Assembly: GCA_028095005.1 (NCBI GenBank)
Contig: CM051460.1
Coordinates: forward strand, 162,931,461 to 162,995,460
DNA length: 64,000 nt
Source: Rhynchospora pubera
Lineage: Eukaryota > Streptophyta > Magnoliopsida > Poales > Cyperaceae
Direction: 5' to 3'
The notes under the pieces were generated by a model, which saw nothing but the letters and a program-made list of their open reading frames with translations, had not been told where the DNA came from and did no database searches. Shown piece after piece: positions 45,916 through 56,246 of the stretch; position 1 is the stretch's first letter, and each line of letters starts with the position of its first letter. Made by a program: the position numbers and the translations under genes.

Positions 45916-47875
45916 TGCAAATGGAGAGGTCTATCCAGTCACAGGGGGTGGAGAAGTCCAATTTTCATCTTCCTTAACTCTTTCAAATACACTCTTGGTT
46001 CCCTCTCTTTCATCCAAGCTTTTGTCTGTAGGACAGTTATGTGAAGAACTTAATTGTGCGGTACTCATGTATCCTCGGTTTTTGCCATTTTCAGGACCTC
46101 TTGACGAAGGAAATTCTTGGTCGTGGTACTAGAGGAGGAGGACTGTATCATTTAGAAGACTTGGCTGCTGGACAAGCACATCTATCTGCTGGATTGAACT
46201 TGAGTAGGAAGTCTTCTATTTGGATATGGCACAGACGATTAGGTCATCCATCATTTGGGTACCTAAGAAAACTTTATCCTAGTTTGTTTTCTGGTTTTGA
46301 GAATGAGAAGTTTGATTGTGATGTATGTATTAAGTCTAAGAGCCAGCGAGCTCATTTTGCTAAAATTTTGGATAATGATAATAATAAAGCTCCCTTTGAT
46401 TTGATTCACTCTGATGTTTGGGGACCCTCCCCGGTTGACTCTCTAGTGGGAAATAGATGGTTTGTCTTATTTGTTGATGACAGTACCAGAATGACTTGGG
46501 TTAATGTGGTGAAATAAAAAACTGATGTACCACTTGCCATTAGATCCTTTATAACCATGGTTAAAACTAAATTTGATAAAAATGTCAAGATTTTCAGGAG
46601 TGATAATGGTAGGGAATTTGTCAACAAAACACTACGAGAGTTTTTTAACGACAATGGGATTATCCATGAAACTAGTTGTGTTGGAACTCCTCAACAAAAT
46701 GGTAGGGCAGAACGTAAGAACAGACAAATTCTAGAAATGACCAGAGCAATGATGATAGAAAATAATGTTCCTAATTCTTATTGGGATCATGCAGTTACCT
46801 CAGCAGTGTACTTGATGAATAGATTACCTTCTGCACCCCTGAAATTTCAAACACCTTTACAGAAACTCTCAACCTATACTGTGATCCCTTCTGTTCTCAA
46901 TATCCCACCTAAAGTGTTTGGTTGTATAGCCTATGTTAACATACAGAAACATCAACGTTCTAAACTTGACCCTTGTGCTGAAAAATGTGTGTTCATCGGT
47001 TATGGTCAACATCAAAAGGGCTATAGGTGTTTGAGTCCAACCTCAAAAAAGATCTATACTACCATGGATGTGACGTTTGTTGAAAATGAAGGATATTTCT
47101 GCCCAAACCAGACCCATTTTCAGGGGGAGAGTGTGATAGACAATGAGTCCTGGTTCGATACAGGAAGGAATGAAGATCTTGGACCTGGACTTGGAAATTT
47201 GGCATCTGAATCAGGAAACTTCGGACCGAATTCTGCTCTCTGTCCAGAGGATCACCTACATTTTGATCCGAATTCTGAGGATGTAGATGAGAATTTGAAC
47301 CCAGAAATGGACCCACTAACAAATTCGGGTCCATCAGAAGAGAATTTAGAAAGCGAAGATGAAGAAATGATACAGTCTCCTGTTTCACCACATGATCAAT
47401 TTTCTGAGTCAGAGGTAAATATTTCTGAACCTGTTACTACTAATCCTGGATATCAGTTACCTTTCAGGGTCAACAGAGGCAGACCACCTAAGAGATACAG
47501 GCCAGATGAGGATAGTAGGGGAAGATATGCGCTGGCAAATTTCATGAATATGTCCCATATGCCAGAACCTGTGAAAGAGTTTTACAGGACTCTTGCATCA
47601 GTTCATATCCCTTGCAGCCTAAATGAAGCTCTTACTGATCCGAAATGGGTAGACGCGATGAAGGCAGAGATGGATGCACTGAAAAAGAATGACACTTGGG
47701 AATTGGTGACAAGGCCAAAAAACAGAAAGGCAGTAGGCTGCAAATGGGTGTTTACAGTCAAATATGGGCCCACTGGAAAAATTGACAGGTACAAGGCAAG
47801 ACTGGTAGCAAAGGGCTATTCTCAAACATATGGAGTAGACTACCAGGAGACTTTCTCTCCTGTAGCAAAACAGAA
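45916..47875 (+). pseudogene. Copia protease end, integrase and reverse transcriptase N-terminus (broken)
   Basis: After a second frameshift near 46080, the GAG-pre-integrase zinc finger is visible (WHRRLGHPSFGYL, CDVCIKSKSQRAHF), then the integrase catalytic residues HSDVWGP (first Asp), SDNGREF (second Asp) and QNGRAERKNR (Glu). A TAA stop at about 46515 interrupts the core before the second Asp. The 46557-47875 frame continues through the integrase C-terminus into RT (KNDTWELVTRP, CKWVFTVKYGPTGKIDRYKA, RLVAKGYSQTYGVDYQETFS). It is cut at 47876 by the LINE. Confidence 0.92.
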
Positions 47876-48897
47876 CACAACAACAACAACAACTAAGCCT
47901 TTTGTCCCAAACAAGTTGGGGTAGGCTAGAAAGAAACCCAACAAGAGAACACATCCAAGAACAAAAAATACAAAACATAAAAATACTAATAATAAGACTA
48001 GCCCTACTAATAATAATACCTCTAATAATAATAGTAATAGTAGAAACCTAGACCTCGACTGTGACCTAATAGAGGGACCTACAAACCTATGGCATCGCTC
48101 CTACCCCTAAGTTCCTACGTCATGGCTCCGGTACATGAATTGCTAACTTCCAAGCGCTCCTATCGATCGCCAACTCCTTGGAGACGTTTCATTCTTTAAG
48201 GTCTCTTTTCACCGCTTCTTCCCATGTCAATCTTGGTCTCCCTCTCCCCCTCCGGGTGTTCTCGAAATGATTAAGAATTCCGGTACGTATCGGTGCCTCT
48301 GGAGGTCTGCGTTGGATATGTTCAAACCATCTCAAACGATGTTGGATCAGCTTCTCCTCTATTGGTGCGACCCCGACCCTCTCTCGTATGTCATCATTTC
48401 TAATCCGATCTTTCCTCGTGTGACCACCGATCCACCTCAACATACGCATCTCAGCTACACTCATCTTCTGGACATGTCGTCTTTTAGTAGCCCAACATTC
48501 TGCGCCATACAACATCGCAGATCTAATCGCTGTCCTGTAGAACTTGCCTTTTAGCTTCTGCGGGACTTTCTTATCGCATAGGACGCCTGATGCTTGTCGC
48601 CATTTCACCCACCACGCTCTTATCCTGTGACTAACATCTTCATCTATCTCGCCATCGCTCTGCAGCATCGACCCTAAATATCGAAAAGTATCCTTCGTAG
48701 GTATTACCTGCCCGTCTAGACAGACATCTCCGTCCACTGGTCGTATCCCACTAAACTCACACCCCATATACTCCGTCTCAGTTCTACTAAGCCTAAACCC
48801 TTTGGACTCTAGAGTTCGTCTCCACAATTCCAATTTCCTATCAACCTCCGTCCTACTCTCATCGACTAACACCACATCGTCCGCAAAGAGCATACGA
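47876..48897 (-). mobile_element. RTE-type LINE, 5'-truncated, nested in the Copia reverse transcriptase
   Basis: On the minus strand it reads MLFADDVVLVDESRTEVDRK, which contains the RT catalytic FADD box, then the same C-terminal sequence as the LINE in CYP709-2 intron 1 (TFRYLGSMLQSDGEIDEDVS, RRGRGRPRLTWEEAVKRDLK). It ends in the same (TTG)n tail, seen on the plus strand as CAACAACAACAAC at about 47877. It is about 60 bp longer at the 5' side than the intronic copy. It splits the Copia RT between SPVAKQNT and KILLSIAANRDW. No convincing target duplication could be read. Amino-acid identity to the other copy is very high. Confidence 0.93.
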
Positions 48898-50163
48898 TGT
48901 GAAGATTTTATTGTCCATTGCTGCAAATAGAGACTGGCCTCTACATCAATTTGATGTGAAGAATGCTTTTTTACATGGTGACATTGATGAAGAGATCTAC
49001 ATGGATATCCCACCAGGATACAGTCACTCAAGCAACCAACTTCTTGTGTGCAGATTGAAGAAAGCATTGTATGGTCTGAAACAATCCCCTAGAGCTTGGT
49101 TTGGAAGATTTTGCTATGCTATGAAAGGATATGGATACACTCAGAGTGATACTGACCGCACCTTATTTTTTCTCAAGAATAAAGGTAAAATTGTTATCTT
49201 GATAATCTATGTTGATGATATGATAATCACAGGTGATGACTCTGAAGGAATCCGAGATTTGGAAGAAAAATTATCCAAAGAGTTTGAAATGAAAAATCTA
49301 GGAGGGTTGAAATATTTTCTTGGAATCGAAGTTGCACGCAATAAGGAAGGTATTTCTTTGTCTCAAAGAAAGTATGTGCTTGACTTGCTTGCTGAAACAG
49401 GTATGTTGGACTGCAAACCTATTGACACACCAACCAAACAGAACACCAAGTTGGGTGTATTTTCTGATCAAGTACCTGCAAATAAGGATCAGTACCAGAG
49501 ATTGGTAGGGAGACTCATTTACTTGTCATATACTCGGTCTGATATCGCTTATGTTGTGTCTGTGGTGAGTCAATTTATGCATGCTCCCAGTGAACAACAT
49601 ATGGAAGCTGTCATGTGGATTTTAAGGTATCTCAAGGATCCCCAGGACGAGGTATCTTCTTCAAGAGGAATGGTCATCTTCAGGTTGAGGGATATACAGA
49701 TTCTGACTGGGCTGGAGATGTGACTGATAGGAAATCCACTTCTGGATACTTCACATTTGTTGGAGGTAACTTGGTTACCTGGAGGAGCAAAAAGCAAAAG
49801 GTGGTAGCTTTGTCAAGTGCAGAGGCAGAGTTCAGAGGAATTGCTAAAGGTTTGCAAGAATTATTGTGGATAAAGAGAGTACTCAAGGATCTTGATCTCT
49901 ATGATAATAGGGAGATGAAACTGTTCTGTGACAACAAGGCAGCTATTGCAATATCTCATAATCCGGTGCAACATGATAGGACGAAACATATTGAAGTGGA
50001 CAAACACTTTATTCGACAGAATTTTGAAGATAAAGTCATTAGCATTCCTCATGTGAGAACTGATGAGCAATTGGCAGATATACTAACCAAAGGGGTATCA
50101 TGTACCATTTTTCAAGGAGTTATTTGCAAGTTAGGCATGCAAGATATTTACATGCCAACTTGA
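48898..50163 (+). pseudogene. Copia reverse transcriptase (C-terminal part) and RNase H
   Basis: Resumes the RT after the LINE: LLSIAANRDWPLHQFDVKNA, FLHGDIDEEIYMDIPPGY and the catalytic IIYVDDMIITGDD. A 1-nt deletion near 49637 (LRYLK then expected GSPGRG) shifts the frame. RNase H follows with its acidic residues (YTDSDWAG, SSAEAEF, CDNKAAIAI) and the HDRTKHIEVDKHFIR stretch, ending LGMQDIYMPT and a stop at 50161-50163. Confidence 0.94.
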
Positions 50164-50170
50164 GGGGGAG
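50162..50170 (+). other. Polypurine tract of the Copia element
   Basis: GAGGGGGAG lies immediately before the 3' LTR, as needed for plus-strand DNA priming. Confidence 0.92.
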
Positions 50171-50494
50171 TGTTAGAATATGATGTCACAGAAGATCTTG
50201 ACCTAGATCTAATGTGACATCTGACTTGGCAAGGAAGAAATGTCAGACTTGGAGTACAAGAAACGCTTGACTTGACATGCAAGTCATGACTGACTTGGTG
50301 TGTAAGAAACATTTAACTTGTTGTAAAAGAAATATACTCTATATATAGATCTCTCTCCTTGCATTGTAACATATCAGAATTATTGAAATTGAAAAGAAAT
50401 AAAAAGAGTGGTGTGTGTGAGTTGTGGATGTAGGTACACATTATACTGAACCACGTTAAATATTGTGTCTCTCTCTGTGTTGATTAAGTTTACA
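50171..50494 (+). repeat. 3' LTR of the Copia element (324 bp)
   Basis: Starts TGTTAGAATATGATGTCACA and ends TTAAGTTTACA. It contains a 6-bp insertion and a 3-bp deletion compared with the 5' LTR, plus about a dozen substitutions. Confidence 0.96.
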
Positions 50495-51789
50495 GTATGT
50501 ATATCCTTGGTTATTCTGTGTCAACTGGTGTCAGAATTAGTTATGGAATATTAGAAGCAACTCTTTTATTTGGCTATATTTTCACAATGATTCATTTGAC
50601 AAGGAACAAATAAACCCTAACTAGTACCCATTTTTTCCTACCTTTACTTTTTTTTGTTATTTAATTGATGGAAAATATCACATCACAATATGGAATCGGC
50701 AGTAATGTTTACTGTGTTATGCTAATGAGACGCGATAATGAGGAATGTTTGCATGTGAAATTAAAGTGTAGTGATAAGTCAATCAGGATTCATAAAATTG
50801 TAGTGGGATGTGCGGTGAAGTGTCACCAATACGGGGGTTGAATATTTTCTATCCAATTTAATATCGAAGAAGATGTTAGAGATCATAAATTTTTACAAAA
50901 TATTGGGGTACTTGGTTCATTTTTAAAATGCAAGAAGGTCTCTAGACCTTGGTACGAATGTAATTAATAGTATTTTTCCCTTCAGTTTCAAAAATAAATT
51001 TACTTACTAATGTATCTACTTGAATTGAACACAGGAAGAAATTTCTTGTTTTGGAGGATTTGCATTACTGACATGGAACTGATAAAACAGATACTGTCAA
51101 ACAGGTCAGGCTGGTATTCCAAGTCTGATCCGCACCCGACTGTGCTAACCTTACTCGGGAAGGGTCTAATCCTCATCGATGGTCCTGATTGGGCACGGCA
51201 TCGGAGGGTGGTCAACCCTGCTTTCACCATTGAAAAACTCAAGGTTTGTTGTGCACTTCAATTCTTATGATGAGTTTTTCCTTTTTTGTCCCCAAAAATT
51301 GAGGGACTAAATGGTCAAAACATGAAATGTTTTACTTCTATTTTTTAAATATTTTGACTTTTAGAATACGCCTTGATGCATAATTTTGACAATAACAGCA
51401 AACTTGCATTACGCTTTTTGGCAACTAATTCAAGTATCCATTAGCATCGTGAATGCTTTAATTATGTTGGATATTGACTATAATTCCACTACTCTTTGAA
51501 AAATGAGCATTCCACAGAAAATGTCTTTGGAGTGCCATAATATAGTAGGAAAATTTGGGACAAAGTTCTATGCTTATTAACATATTAAAAGTGCTTACTA
51601 TGTGGGAAGTCCGTGCAACAGCTACTGCATTATCTATATATTTTGCTTGGTTTATTATCTGTAGTAGGTATTGTATGTTGATATTTACAACACAAGCTTC
51701 TAATTACTACATCTCATCTATATGAATCTTAGTTTGTACCTCTGACATGATTTGATTGTCAAAATGATTAAAAAGCATAGTTGCATATG

Positions 51790-51893
51790 TTTTTTGAAGA
51801 TAAATTGGGGTCAAGCCTCCCAACTTATTTAAGTTAAATGTCTAATGATCTCTCACTTGAGATGTATTGCTCTTTGCCACTAGACCAAGAGCT
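51790..51893 (-). mobile_element. SINE-like element (tRNA-type A box, short poly-T end)
   Basis: On the minus strand the segment reads CAGCTCTTGGTCTAGTGGCA, in which TGGTCTAGTGG (plus-strand 51877-51887) matches an RNA polymerase III A box as found in plant SINEs. It runs about 90 bp further and ends in a short A run (plus-strand T run at 51790-51795). A B box is degenerate and no clear target duplication was found. It sits exactly where homology to the other P450 genes ends. Confidence 0.45.
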
Positions 51894-52207
51894 GATTCTC
51901 AGCATTTTATAATCATAATAATATTTCTTAATTAACAGGCCAAAATCATGTATTTCATATAAAATAATAAATTGTAATGGAAACTTACAGTTTTGAAGGG
52001 CAAACATGGCGTTAAGCGGAAATTTTAAACCTTCTTTAATATTCCTTAGTCCAAAATGATGGTTTCTTGATGGCGTTTTTACTCATTCTATCACATTTCT
52101 TAATCATAGATTTTTTTAGTGAAAACATGCCTTTTTTAATGACAAAATTAATTATATGAGACTAAGGCTATTTGTAACATAGTAGAAATACCAGATCCAG
52201 TTTAATC
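51894..52207. other. Non-coding DNA
   Basis: AT-rich sequence without recognisable P450 homology or other features; exon 3 of the P450 pseudogene would be expected about here and is absent. Confidence 0.5.
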
Positions 52208-52212
52208 GTGTC

Positions 52213-53720
52213 TGTTGTACTAAACGTCTCTAGGTTTGTCGATTACAAAACAATATCATTTGGCATTTAACAATCTTCTTTGAGTTTTATAGGAAGAAGA
52301 TGCAATTTATGAAGACTTGGATAAAACCTTTAAGAAAGATCAAGATCAAGTATTTGGAGAGCTTGTAGGCTAGTTTAGACTAGGATAGAAGATATACTTT
52401 AGTCTTTGTTTATCCTTGAAATGGTCTAGATAGCGAAAAGCTCAATAAACCAGCAAAATCCTGTTTTCAAAGACCTAGCGTTGTACAACGCTAGATAGTG
52501 GCACACAACGCTAGAACAGCTAAATTCATACTTTTGTGAATCAACGTTGCACAACGCTATATAGAGTTAGGCAACGCTAATTCACAACGTTGTACAACGC
52601 TCAGTAGCGTTGTACAACGCTGCAGTTAAAAACTTGGAAAATTTCTGAGTACCGTCGTGTAACGCCATATAGCGTTGCACAACGCCACAAAAATCCCAAG
52701 TTAGCTGTTCTGTTCAGACAGCGATGCATCGATGTTCAGACAGCGCTGTCCCATGTAAACAGTTGTTTTTACATGCAAAGTTGCGGGTAACGTTGGCCAA
52801 CGCTGGATAGCGTTGTGTGACGGTATATAGAGTTGTACAACGCTCTATTGAATCTGTCAGAGTTGTTCCTTTTGTCTCCCTTCAACGTTGTGTAACGCCA
52901 TTCAGCGGCAAGCAACGCTCTGACAATTTCCAACGGAATTGTCGGAGCTTTTCCTTTGGTTATACACTCCTTCATTGTGCGACGGCAAATAGCGTTGCAC
53001 AACGCTCTGACAGACCAACGGCTATATTAAAGAGCCGTTAGAATTTACAACGGTCATATTCCAGCGTTGTATAACGCTATTCAGCGTTGTACAACGCTGT
53101 GGCCTGTTTTTGCTGGGGAACTGCTCCTTTCGAGCCCTATATATATCCAGCCCTTGTTCTCTCTCCAGAAGACGAGTAAGAGAGCTTTGCTTTGCAAAAT
53201 TTGACCAGAATAGAGCCTTTGAGCATAGGGATACTCTCCCACTTGAGCTTTTCATAGTTAGACCATCTTGAGAGATTTAGTAGCCTCAAACACCACCGCC
53301 CCGACATTGTCGCTAGGTGTAGGTTGGAATAGGTTGAGAGCTCTTCTCCTTTGAGGCCGTTGTGCCATTCGAGTTAGGCCGATCCGCCTCGAGTGTCCTT
53401 GTGACGAGGTGATTCGGTTCGAATTTGTAGTCCCGTTCTTATTGGAATTGAACGGAGCGCGCCCTTTGGTGGTAGCGAAACTCCCGGAGACGTACGACTA
53501 AGGCTAGCTTCTTCTAGCGGGTCGGAACTCCGTAATCATACCGAGTGTTCAATTTCTCTCTCTCTTTCTCTCTTTATTTTCTTGCTATACTTGAATTGCT
53601 TGTGTGCTTGCTTGTATTGGGTACCAATTGAATTGTGATAGGATAGTTCATACCAAACCGGTCCAAAACCTCAATTGCTTCCGCTAAACCTTGATTAAGC
53701 CGCCTCCATTAGGGACAACA
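52213..53720 (+). mobile_element. Solo LTR, 1508 bp, with 5-bp target duplication and palindrome arrays
   Basis: It begins TGTTGTACTAAACG and ends TTAGGGACAACA (terminal TGTTGT/ACAACA). It is flanked by GTGTC on both sides (52208-52212 and 53721-53725), so it is a complete LTR left after recombination. A TATA box (CCTATATATATCCAGCC, about 53138-53154) is followed by a GC-richer R/U5-like region and then CT repeats at about 53553-53575. No coding sequence. The U3 part (about 52485-53105) is filled with variants of GCGTTGTACAACGC. It probably belongs to a Gypsy or Copia family that cannot be named without internal sequence. Confidence 0.9.
52485..53105. repeat. Array of GCGTTGTACAACGC palindromes within the solo LTR
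   Basis: Twelve CAACGC half-sites and at least seven AGCGTTG half-sites occur within about 620 bp, usually as full palindromes (GCGTTGTACAACGC, GCGTTGCACAACGC). These are often paired as ...CAACGCTATATAGCGTTG... . The spacing is irregular, so it is not a simple tandem repeat. Each palindrome can form a short hairpin or bind a dimeric protein. Confidence 0.92.
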
Positions 53721-53725
53721 GTGTC

Positions 53726-56246
53726 TATTAGGTAAATCTTAAAAATAATATTAAGATAAATAAAATTTTAAAATTAATAATCCTCAAATGAATAATTCAA
53801 TCATAACAATAAAATTCACTCAAAATCGAAATCTTTTAATTTGTGTAGTTTCTAAAAATCATCTACATGATTCTAGCAAAATCAAAGTTTAATTAACACT
53901 GAAATTTAATATCAGAATAATTAAATTTGAATAAAAACAATTAATTAAACAACTTTATACGAGTTGCAGCACCTTTGGCCACAAAGTTTCTGCCACAGAG
54001 GATCAAATGGGTAAATTTTTTATAAAAATCAGAATTTACCGTGGCACCATCTCCTTTCTCTCTCCTTTTCCCTTCTCTTTGTTCGCTCCGTTTGATTTCC
54101 TCTCGTCTCTCGTCTTCTCCGACGAGAAGATCCTCTCGAGAAATTGAGGCGGATGAACTGTGGCTAACCAATCCCACCATGCCACAGTATATCTCACCTC
54201 CGATTGGCTGTCTCCTCTTGTTCTTATCCACGAGAGAGGTGGATAAGCGTTGAAGCTTTGACCCTTGAGGAGATTCGTGCTGTGGAGATCCCTGCCGTGA
54301 ACCTCCTCTCTCTTTTCCTCTCTTGCTGCTCCACCTATAAATGCCTTACTCGAGTTCCATTGGGATTTTGGCTGAGAGGTTAGGGTTCCACAGAAAGTAA
54401 AGAAAAGAGAAAGAAAGGAAAGAGAGGGAGAGGACGACAGCAGGAGATGTCAGGTATATCCCTCTCCTCTGAGTTATGATTCGATTTGAGTTTTGAAATT
54501 TTCGTTGTTAAATTTGGGATAAAACTTAGTTTGGAAATTTGAATGCTAAGTGTTAATTGATGCTGTGTTGACCTTGAATAGTGGAAATGGGTAGTCTGAT
54601 AACCCCAATTTTTGGATTTTGAATGCTTGAAACCCCAATTGTTGCGGTTTATAGGTCTGTTAACTATGATTAAGTCAAATTGTTTGAGTTTGAGGTTGTT
54701 CTCGTGGTTGGGCACTGATGGAGACCTTTGTGAGGCCTTACGATGGGATTTGAGACTTGGTATCAGCCTCTGGTACACTTGATGTACCACTGGTACCATA
54801 CTGGTACGATGTGACGTTGACTCAGGGACTAAATTATGAGGAAAAAGGACTTGTTTGTAATTTCTGGGGGCCTCTTTGTGAAGAAAAGGACTTGGTTGGG
54901 AATAAAATGAATTTAGGGGCCTCTGGATAAAAGTTACAGACATTACGGTTCGGATCCAGACCCTCCATAGCGGATCCAAGTCGGACCCGTTAAGCTTCGC
55001 TCAGGTCAACTGGGTCAGGTTGACCTGACTTAGCCACGTTTGATTATGGGCCTCAGTGGGCTGACTTTTGGGCTTTGGCCGAAATAAAAGAAAAATTATG
55101 CTGGCCTAGTACAGAAATTTGATTGTGGGCTATTAATCTCGGCCCAGTGTAGAAATTTGGACTTAAATTTAATCTTAAACTTAATCAAAGATTAAGTTAA
55201 TTAAATAGTATGCTTAATAATTAATTAAATGAGAGGCCGTTAGCAATAACTGGGTATTGCTTTAGTTAAGTTGGATTCGATTTTTTCGGGATATTATGAG
55301 AATAGTTCGAGTGAAATCAAGAACAGATACGATGACGTTTATTCACCGACTGTCTGATCCCAAAACAATTAACCAATCAAATCTTGATTGTATTTCCTAT
55401 GTTTTCTTATTTAATTTCCGATTTCTATTTATTAAATTTTATTTCTTATTAAATGTTTAATTAAATAAAAACTTAATTAAATAAAAACTTAATTAATTAA
55501 ATACATATTTAATAAATTACGTAAAATAAAAACTAAGTTGCATAAATGCTAAACAAGAGATATTTAAGTAAATAATAGTCGTAATAATTTGAAAATAAAA
55601 TAAATTAATTAAGAAATAAAACTAAGTATATTAAATAACTTTTAAATTATAAAAAAAATTAAATAAACTAAAAATAAAAAGAAAATAATAATAAATAAAT
55701 AAAAACTAAAATTTACTGAAAACACAAGCAATTACTAAATAATAATTAATAAACAACAGTCTAGTGGTATAAGCCAGACCTTGTAGTCCTAAGTCTTTAG
55801 GTTAAATTAGAAAAGGAAACCGTTAAATTAAATTTTAATGGTTTTTAACCAACTTACAGGAGAACCGACGGAAACGAGTTTTGATCCAGCAGCAGGTGCG
55901 GATACATGGACTTTTATAGAGATCTTAATACTGGTAAACTTAATTTATGCATGGCATGTTGACAATCCGTTTTGAATGCATAAATCAAGTTGTCATTTTT
56001 AAGGAACAAATATTACAACTCATGTTGAGTAAATCTCCTTTCTTACAATTGTTAAAAGAACCAAGCAAGTTTGTATGATCCTTTGTTATAAATGAACTGT
56101 CTTGTTCTAGTTCAATAATACTTGCTTGGAAATGTGAAGTTATGGTTCGCAAAGAAATTTTGGAATGTGGATTTTAGCATAGAAATCAATGTCACTCTCC
56201 GAAGACGGCCGGCCTCCAACTTCGGCCAGTTCGATAGCGCTATGCG
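53726..56246. other. Non-coding region with a TATA-bearing, possibly LTR-derived block
   Basis: No protein gene is recognised. At about 54040-54460 there is a CT-rich then purine-rich leader with a TATA-like CCACCTATAAATGCC (about 54329). At about 54775-54810 the words CCACTGGTACCATACTGG and GGTACG form short palindromes like those at 23.7 and 24.4 kb. A short exon-like segment at about 55858-55931 (GEPTETSFDPAAGADTWTFI, after CTTACAG) is unrecognised. The segment 55380-55740 is extremely AT-rich. It may be another old LTR or a non-coding transcript unit. Confidence 0.35.

Larger units (their letters stand above)
44124..50494 (+). mobile_element. Ty1/Copia LTR retrotransposon with both LTRs, non-functional, nested LINE
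   Basis: The element is bounded by LTRs with TG...CA ends and a 5-bp target duplication GTATG (44119-44123 and 50495-50499). The unoccupied sequence is seen in CYP709-1 (ATTGGTATGTGTATATCC). The order gag, protease, integrase, reverse transcriptase, RNase H is that of Copia. The polyprotein is broken by two frameshifts (about 45890 and 46080), a stop (46515), the LINE insertion and a 1-nt deletion (about 49637). The LTRs differ by roughly a dozen substitutions and two small indels, so the insertion is moderately old. Confidence 0.97.
43806..51243 (+). pseudogene. CYP709-like P450 pseudogene (copy 3), exons 1-2 only, Copia inserted in intron 1
   Basis: Exon 1 is 43806-44064 and exon 2 is 51035-51243. 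Relative to copy 1, exon 1 has a 17-nt deletion followed shortly by a 1-nt deletion, so the frame runs into TGA right after AAQKVP before being restored. Exon 2 has an in-frame 15-nt deletion removing FGSMP in the B-B' region (NFLFWRICITDMELI). The rest of exon 2 is well preserved (RHRRVVNPAFTIEKLK). Intron 2 is recognisable to about 51785, then homology stops at a SINE-like insertion; exons 3-5, with the I-helix, K-helix and heme loop, are absent. A 6.4-kb Copia element fills intron 1. It cannot make an active P450. Confidence 0.93.

Noticed and set aside
48267..48554. Plus-strand open frame within the nested LINE
   Set aside because: Antisense shadow of the LINE coding frame.
52485..53105. 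Palindromic array considered as a CRISPR-like array or operator cluster
   Set aside because: Spacing and spacer lengths are irregular, the host is a plant, and the array lies inside a defined solo LTR.
54380..54979. 199-codon minus-strand frame
   Set aside because: Low-complexity, no domain, and overlaps a likely promoter/leader region; no support as a gene.
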